In this document: piece by piece, positions 23,010 through 27,706 of the stretch
Layout: every line of letters begins with the position of its first letter
How positions within the stretch are numbered: position 1 is the first letter of the stretch
Origin: Firmicutes bacterium AF25-13AC
GTDB lineage: Bacteria > Bacillota > Clostridia > Lachnospirales > Lachnospiraceae
Assembly (NCBI GenBank): GCA_003478935.1
Contig: QUFP01000046.1
Span: 1 to 27,706, forward strand
Direction: 5' to 3'
Length of the DNA stretch: 27,706 nucleotides
Notes under the pieces: model-generated
Seen by the model: the letters and a program-made list of their open reading frames with translations, nothing else
Told to the model about the DNA's origin: nothing
Databases searched by the model: none
Translations under genes and position numbers: made by a program

Positions 23010-23654
23010 TTAATATCCTGGTGTTACTAATCCCAGACGGCTTGCCGCAACTGCCAGCTCTGTGCGATTTCGATAACCTGTCATATCCTTTAAATGTGAT
23101 ATATATTTTTTTACAGTGTATACTGAAAGATGAAGCGTCTTTGCAATCTCTTCATCCATTTTTCCTGCTGATAACTCTCTCAAAACATTCATATGCTGCC
23201 AGTCAATCTCTGTGCTCCATGCATTCCCAATCTTAACAACTGGTATTTCATCCGGATAAACATTTTCTCCGTTAATAACTGCGCAAATTGCCGCAGTAAT
23301 CTCACTGTCATCAGAAAGTTTGTAGCAGAATCCCTCGATTTTTGCCTCACGCGCTCTTCGTAAAAGTTCCGGATCAAGCTGCGATGTCAAGATAAGAATT
23401 TTCACAGCCGGAAAATTTTTTTTAATTTTAACAGCAGCCTCTAGTCCACTAGCATTCATTGCCGTGCAGACATCCATTAAAATCAGATCAATATGTTCAC
23501 GGCAGCAATATGCCTCTGCCATCAGCGCATTTTCAATCACATATGATATAAAGATTTTCTCCATCTTATCTAACACCATTTCCAGATGGCGCGCTGCCAT
23601 TGGATCATCCTCTACAATCATTGTGCGATATCTTTTTCTTTTTGTATTTACCAT
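23010..23654 (-). CDS. NarL/LuxR-type response regulator
   Basis: A 214-residue regulator. The receiver domain has the acidic pair in TMIVEDDPMA and phospho-accepting Asp61 in LILMDVCTAM, followed by the Thr of ILILTSQLD and the Lys of FCYKLSD. The C-terminal LuxR helix-turn-helix is LSAGKMDEEIAKTLHLSVYTVKKYISHLKDMTGYRNRTELA. The start at 23654 (MVNTKRKRYR) has AAAGGCAGG upstream; a longer in-frame start at 23684 is less likely. It is probably phosphorylated by the HDELG-type kinase encoded just upstream. The nearest likely target is the secreted-protein gene that follows. Confidence 0.9.
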   Translation of the reverse strand: MVNTKRKRYRTMIVEDDPMAARHLEMVLDKMEKIFISYVIENALMAEAYCCREHIDLILMDVCTAMNASGLEAAVKIKKNFPAVKILILTSQLDPELLRRAREAKIEGFCYKLSDDSEITAAICAVINGENVYPDEIPVVKIGNAWSTEIDWQHMNVLRELSAGKMDEEIAKTLHLSVYTVKKYISHLKDMTGYRNRTELAVAASRLGLVTPGY

Positions 23655-23701
23655 ATGCCTGCCTTTCTGCGCTTTTGCGCTCAAACTTATCTGTAACTTT
23701 A

Positions 23702-24247
23702 CTAGCAGGTACAGATAAGTTTAACAGTAAGGCTAAACCTTGGCGTCCATTCAATTGTGACCACTCCTCCAGCTGCCTCAATCTGCCTGATCAAACCTGC
23801 CAGTCCACCGACTGGTTCTATTGGTCCCTTCGGCTTATTTCCATCATTTTGAAAACTTAATATTTGCCATCCATTTTCTTTTTTACTTTCGATTCGAAGC
23901 TTCCGTGCATCTGCGTGACGAACTGCATTTGTAAGTGCCTCTACTGCAATTTTCACTGCGAGTTCCCGAATTTCCTGCTCTTTTGGAAAATCTCCTAAAA
24001 ACACAAGTTTCACACCTACTGCATTTGCTGTCTGAATCAGATACGTAAGCGGATCTTTTGTCTTTGTACGCCGCTCTCCTAAATCGAAAATCGTAATTGT
24101 TTTTTTCCAGGAATCTAATGCTTCCAAAACAGCATCCTCACCTTTATCATCCAAAAGTGCTCGTCTTGTCTGCATAAGTGTTCTTCCAAGCTCATCATGA
24201 AAGCGCATCTTTGCCTGAAGCAATTCCTCATCTCTTGCTGCCTTCAC
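23702..24247 (-). CDS. Sensor histidine kinase, catalytic C-terminal part (frameshifted)
   Basis: A 181-codon ORF with the phosphorylation box MRFHDELGRTLMQTR and an ATP-binding domain: EALTNAVRHA (N box), FQNDGNKP (G1) and EPVGGLAGLIRQIEAAGG (G2). This matches kinases that partner NarL-type regulators. The apparent GTG start overlaps the upstream stop, but reading further upstream in the same frame gives PQEYQKQIVKAARDEE, a natural helical continuation. The ORF is therefore probably the second half of one gene of about 330 codons whose first half is in the other frame. If the split is real, this part might still be made by coupled re-initiation at the GTG. Confidence 0.85.
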   Translation of the reverse strand: MKAARDEELLQAKMRFHDELGRTLMQTRRALLDDKGEDAVLEALDSWKKTITIFDLGERRTKTKDPLTYLIQTANAVGVKLVFLGDFPKEQEIRELAVKIAVEALTNAVRHADARKLRIESKKENGWQILSFQNDGNKPKGPIEPVGGLAGLIRQIEAAGGVVTIEWTPRFSLTVKLICTC

Positions 24248-24690
24248 AATCTGCTTTTGATATTCCTGAGGCGTTTTCTAATCTGAAATAATGACTTATT
24301 TTTTCGTTCCTGTTCACACAAAAGTCCATACAGATCCGTCGTATCTGCTGATGTAATTTCCACGATTTCTTCGCCGTCCAACTCTAGTATTGACCTTGTA
24401 AATGTTCTGCACTCTCCATTTGCAAAGCGGATCAAGTATTGATTTTCTTTTGTAAGCTCTGGCCGTTTTTCGCACACAATTCCATTTTGCAAGTTTCCGT
24501 CTGCAATTCTGTCCCAAAAATATGTTGCATTTTGCAGCGACTCTCCTATAAGCCTATAGCTTAACGATTCCATCATTCGATTTAAAAATAACACATTGCC
24601 TGATTGAGCCGCAAAGCATAGCCCCATTGGAAGATTATCACCGCCTTCCTTGATCGCTGCTCTGCGATTTTGAAACATATTTCTCCACAT
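24244..24690 (-). CDS. Sensor histidine kinase, N-terminal PAS-like part (frameshifted)
   Basis: A 148-codon ORF. AIKEGGDNLPMGLCFAAQSGNVLFLNRMM and the rest to about residue 120 resemble the PAS-like region of clostridial kinases that work with a separate 7TM protein. A helical linker (LLCEQERKNKSLFQIRK) follows and is broken off by a stop. The catalytic half continues in the -1 frame. One added base in the AAAA run near 24273 would join them as QIRKTPQEYQ. The ORF overlaps the end of the 7TM gene by 53 bases. An internal ATG at 24678, with GGAG just upstream, may be the real start. Confidence 0.75.
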   Translation of the reverse strand: MWRNMFQNRRAAIKEGGDNLPMGLCFAAQSGNVLFLNRMMESLSYRLIGESLQNATYFWDRIADGNLQNGIVCEKRPELTKENQYLIRFANGECRTFTRSILELDGEEIVEITSADTTDLYGLLCEQERKNKSLFQIRKRLRNIKSRL

Positions 24691-26341
24691 GAATTATCCA
24701 CTCATCCTCTTCCATAATAACCTTATATATGGTATTTTCATCAAACACTGCATGTACCTGCTCGATCATTACTGGCTGTCCATTCTTTTTTTCTAATCCT
24801 TGCGCAATCATCATTCTAAGTGCAAGATTTCCATTGTCTGTGCTTATTCTAACAAAAATAGTTTCCATTGTCTTTAAAAACAACTCTATAATCTGTTCAA
24901 AGCAATCATACATCTGCAGTACTAATAAAAATGGTACCTTGCCCTCTTTTGTGCAAAAAACATCACCGTCAACTCCAGCCCATTTCATATTGTCAACTGA
25001 CTCTCTAATGCAAAATAAAAGTTCATCCAGTAAAATCTGATCATTTTTTTGCCCCAAAAACAAAAGATTGCAGCGGCGCTTCATATAAGTTCCAATTACG
25101 CTGATCTTAAAAAGCTGTTCTCTCGCTGTATTCTCTTTTTTTTCTGAAAGCTCAGATGCAATTTGCTGAATTGTTTTTTTCATATCAGCTTCTATCCTGT
25201 CATAAAGCTGCGTCTGAGCTGCAATTTTGGCCTGCTTTTCTTCTATTTCATTTTCTGCCTTTAACAATGCATTGCTGACTTCAAGCTCTTTCTCGCTTTT
25301 TTGAAGTGACTCTAGCAATGTATTAAGTAGAGATATATCCTCCTGCCAGACTACAAAACCTCCCTTTATTGCACCTGCCTTGACGCGGACATTTTTTTCT
25401 GTACAGCATCCTGTCTGCATTGCCTGCCTAACCATCTGCTCAGATAATAACGAGCTATTATGACTACTTGCCAGTATACTCGCATCATTTCGTCTGATCT
25501 GTGCATTTAGCGTGCTGCCATTAAAAAATTGTTCATAGCCTGTATTAACAGGAATGAGACCACTCCACATACAACACGTAATGGAAATCATCACAAGCTG
25601 ACAGATTACTGATGTCATATCTCCTGCTATTAATCTTAAAACTTGTATTTTGGCAATATACGATATAGCATAAATTCCAATCAGAATAATTGGCACAAAC
25701 GGCAGAAGCTTTCTCTTTTTGCTGTGTGGTACCTTTGCACCTCGCATCATAAATAATAATGTCATGCACATACATACAGCTACCCATATCATTACTATAT
25801 AATATCCCCACGAATAATGATACTGATCATCTGACCAGAAAGTTTCCTCTCCAAATGAAAAAACAGCCTGATGAACATCATTTGTCATTACAAGTACAAA
25901 AAGTGCAGTACTAATCCCTGCTGCAAAAACGCTCCATAACGGCAGTCTGTAATCCTCTGATTTTCTAATGTGAAGCGATGTGTACAAACAAAAAAGAGGA
26001 ATAAAAATCATTGGAAGATAATAGCTGTACCACAAATATCTTCCCCATACAGATGTATTTGGCAGCCTAAATTTTACTGTGCGCACAATCATCCAGAAAA
26101 GCATAAGGAAGACTATCGCACTTAGCCATCTTTTTACTGTGCGCACGACAACATGACGGCGCAGCAAGATGCCCCAGACAATATATGTAATAAAATAAAT
26201 TGCTGTGCGTCCATCACTTAGCCACACAGATAATTTTAAATTTGTGGTCAGGCGCGCCACATGGCGAAAAATCACAGCTGCTGCTACTGCCAGAATCCAT
26301 ATGGTCACAAGTGCCACTTTTCGTATTCGTTCTCTCCCCAA
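24638..26341 (-). CDS. 7TM sensor protein of a two-component system
   Basis: A 567-residue membrane protein from a TTG start with AAAGGG seven bases upstream. Seven or eight hydrophobic helices fill residues 8-265. They are followed by a cytoplasmic part with a long coiled coil (LQKSEKELEVSNALLKAENEIEEKQ, about 335-385) and a helical domain containing ISVIGTYMKRRCNLLFLGQ. It matches the N-terminal 7TM kinase-like family of Lachnospiraceae. No N, G1 or G2 ATP-binding boxes are recognisable, so it is probably a sensor or degenerate kinase that signals through the ATPase-bearing kinase encoded next. Its 3' end overlaps that gene. The signal sensed is unknown. Confidence 0.82.
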   Translation of the reverse strand: MGRERIRKVALVTIWILAVAAAVIFRHVARLTTNLKLSVWLSDGRTAIYFITYIVWGILLRRHVVVRTVKRWLSAIVFLMLFWMIVRTVKFRLPNTSVWGRYLWYSYYLPMIFIPLFCLYTSLHIRKSEDYRLPLWSVFAAGISTALFVLVMTNDVHQAVFSFGEETFWSDDQYHYSWGYYIVMIWVAVCMCMTLLFMMRGAKVPHSKKRKLLPFVPIILIGIYAISYIAKIQVLRLIAGDMTSVICQLVMISITCCMWSGLIPVNTGYEQFFNGSTLNAQIRRNDASILASSHNSSLLSEQMVRQAMQTGCCTEKNVRVKAGAIKGGFVVWQEDISLLNTLLESLQKSEKELEVSNALLKAENEIEEKQAKIAAQTQLYDRIEADMKKTIQQIASELSEKKENTAREQLFKISVIGTYMKRRCNLLFLGQKNDQILLDELLFCIRESVDNMKWAGVDGDVFCTKEGKVPFLLVLQMYDCFEQIIELFLKTMETIFVRISTDNGNLALRMMIAQGLEKKNGQPVMIEQVHAVFDENTIYKVIMEEDEWIIHVEKYVSKSQSSDQGRR

Positions 26342-26399
26342 TGTTCTGCCCTTTCACTGTACTTGTATATATCATCTGCCGTTTAAACACATTTTTTCA

Positions 26400-27461
26400 T
26401 CACAGCTTCACAACCTGATGACCTGCCGCTTTAAGCAAACGATTCATAACAGCAAAGCCGCAGCCACTTGTATCAAAGCTCTCTGAGTAGATAAAATCTA
26501 CATTTTCTTCATCAAAATCTCTAAGTGCCCTAAACAGATTATGCGCAACACTATCCATTGAAATCCGGCTTCCAACTGAAATAACTACATCTGCCTTATA
26601 CAACTCTTTGGACTCATCTGTTGCCATAATTCCAATACGAAGCCCCTGCTCTCTCTTCTTTTTTGCCTCCTCATTGATATAAGTAATCACCTTATCCTGC
26701 GCGCCTTCCACTAAAACCATAGATGCCTTTGGCGCATAATGGCGATACTTCATGCCTGGAGCTTTAGGATGCACATCCTTTCCTACCTGACGATAAACTG
26801 CAGCATCTGTCTCTACTGTGCCTAATACCTGCTGCAGCATCTCTGGTGTTACAAAGCCAGGGCGAAGCAACATCGGCACTTCTCCAGTCAGATCAATAAT
26901 TGTCGATTCCACACCAATTCCAACATCACCGCCATCAATGATCATTTCGATTCGTCCATTCATATCTTCAATTACATGGCTTGCGCTTGTCGGACTTGGA
27001 CGTCCTGAAAGATTTGCACTAGGCGCTGCAATTGGCATCTTACATTCCTGCAATAATGCCCTAGCCACCAAGTGGGACGGCATACGAATCGCAACAGTAT
27101 CAAGACCGCCTGTTGTCTCGTACGGAATATTGTCAGCCTTTGGCAAAATCATGGTCAGTGGTCCTGGCCAAAATACATCGGCAAGTGCTTCTGCTCGTGC
27201 AATAATCTTTGCGTTATCTGTCTTTATGAGCGGATAGAACTGTTCCATATCAGCGATATGCAAAATCAATGGATTGTCAGATGGACGTCCTTTTGCAGCA
27301 TAGATTTTCTTTGACGCCTCCTTATTTAATCCATTTCCGCCAAGACCATACACAGTCTCAGTTGGAAATGCAACAAGACCGCCCTGTGCCCACACATCTG
27401 CGGCTTCTTTTGCGGTTGCTTCTATATTTTCTTTTGTTATATGAATAATTTTTGTCTCCAT
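26400..27461 (-). CDS. Threonylcarbamoyl-AMP synthase (Sua5/YwlC type)
   Basis: A 353-residue two-domain protein. The YrdC domain (1-205) has GGLVAFPTETVYGLGGNG, KIYAAKGRPSDNPLI, FWPGPLTMIL and PIAAPSANLSGRPSPTSASHV. The C-terminal Sua5 domain follows the linker GMKYRHYAPKA (about 240) and ends near DTSGCGFAVMNRLLKAAG. It makes threonylcarbamoyl-AMP from threonine, bicarbonate and ATP, the first step of the t6A37 modification of ANN-decoding tRNAs. The length fits the long Sua5 form, not the short TsaC form. It is 58 bases upstream of the 7TM sensor gene and may be cotranscribed with it, though the functions are unrelated. AAAAGGA lies upstream of the ATG. Confidence 0.95.
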   Translation of the reverse strand: METKIIHITKENIEATAKEAADVWAQGGLVAFPTETVYGLGGNGLNKEASKKIYAAKGRPSDNPLILHIADMEQFYPLIKTDNAKIIARAEALADVFWPGPLTMILPKADNIPYETTGGLDTVAIRMPSHLVARALLQECKMPIAAPSANLSGRPSPTSASHVIEDMNGRIEMIIDGGDVGIGVESTIIDLTGEVPMLLRPGFVTPEMLQQVLGTVETDAAVYRQVGKDVHPKAPGMKYRHYAPKASMVLVEGAQDKVITYINEEAKKKREQGLRIGIMATDESKELYKADVVISVGSRISMDSVAHNLFRALRDFDEENVDFIYSESFDTSGCGFAVMNRLLKAAGHQVVKL

Positions 27462-27510
27462 TTTGTTATGGTCCTTTTATTGTATTTTCGGATTAATATT
27501 ATGATGTTGT

Positions 27511-27696
27511 GGTCAAAAGGTATTTTGCCCCCAACTGATATCCACGAATTGCTCCGTTGCTATGCAACTTTCGCAATTCTAAAAACATTCGGATTCGCTG
27601 ATTTTCCTTGAAAATCGCTGCATCCTCATGTTTTTGCGGGTCCCAAGCTCAAAAACCTAATCGTGCAAGCACGAACGGCTTTTGGAGCTTTTGACC
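27511..27696. repeat. Intergenic element: three hairpins between short terminal inverted repeats
   Basis: GGTCAAAAG (27511-27519) and CTTTTGACC (27688-27696) are exact nine-base inverted repeats 186 bases apart end to end. Between them are three hairpins. The first is GAATTGC/GCAATTC (27546-27579) with inner GTTGC/GCAAC. The second is a long one, AAAAACAT/ATGTTTTT (27581-27635), with inner GGAT/ATCC and GATTTTC/GAAAATC. The third is AGCTC/GAGCT (27646-27689) with inner TCGTGC/GCACGA. There is no ORF. The shape suggests a non-autonomous mobile repeat (MITE or REP-like) or a structured RNA. Copy number cannot be judged here. Confidence 0.65.
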
Positions 27697-27706
27697 CTGG
27701 TATCTT

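Noticed and set aside
23702..24690. The two kinase halves as independent genes
   Set aside because: The sequence upstream of the second half continues as a sensible helix in the same frame, and the combined length fits one gene, although the GTGA overlap leaves this possibility open.

Overview
The window looks like the chromosome of an anaerobic clostridial Firmicute, most likely a Lachnospiraceae-type gut bacterium. The evidence is the roughly 40% GC, strong Shine-Dalgarno sites, a YesM/YesN-type two-component system beside a sugar ABC importer, paired single-domain chromate transporters, and an N-terminal 7TM kinase family common in that group. Almost every gene lies on the minus strand. 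I saw no rRNA, tRNA, CRISPR array, transposase or phage gene.

Layout, left to right. (1) 1-2000: two unrecognised minus-strand genes, a plus-strand YkgJ-type cysteine-cluster gene with an apparent frameshift near its 3' end, and a bidirectional terminator. (2) 2005-4566: a tightly coupled minus operon of a RelQ-like (p)ppGpp synthetase, two half-size chromate transporters (both joints are ATGA overlaps) and a histidine phosphatase. (3) 4667-6661: rhaD-fucO, the last steps of L-rhamnose breakdown. (4) 6779-11553: a glycogen-debranching-type glucosidase (frameshifted), endonuclease III and a GH51 arabinofuranosidase. (5) 11687-20469: a sugar-uptake locus of binding protein, two permeases, YesM-like kinase, YesN-like regulator and a cytoplasmic heparinase II/III-family protein. 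With rhaD, fucO and GH51 this suggests use of pectin side chains such as rhamnogalacturonan I or arabinan; the substrate is inference. (6) 20639-21300: a gene-free block that I think is the most unusual part. (7) 21462-26341: a secreted protein of unknown function and a LuxR-type regulator with a 7TM/ATPase sensor-kinase pair, one of them frameshifted. (8) 26400-27461: threonylcarbamoyl-AMP synthase. (9) 27511-27696: an intergenic element of three hairpins between short inverted repeats.

The gene-free block carries, on the minus strand, an exact consensus sigma-A promoter (TTGACA, 17 bases, TATAAT) with an A/T-rich upstream tract. About 620 bases later there is a strong intrinsic terminator. 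The predicted RNA is purine-rich and has no long ORF. It contains six copies of a motif close to AGAGGTACAGTCCRATGG. In five copies this is a ribosome-binding site placed correctly before an ATG that opens an ORF of only 2-5 codons; the last such ORF stops two bases before the terminator stem. It could be a highly expressed non-coding RNA, an array of minigenes or a leader controlling the ABC operon downstream.

Three genes (YkgJ-like, debranching enzyme, sensor-kinase ATPase) are each split by what looks like one missing base in or near an A or T run. That pattern favours consensus indel errors over real gene loss, and it should be considered when using these genes.
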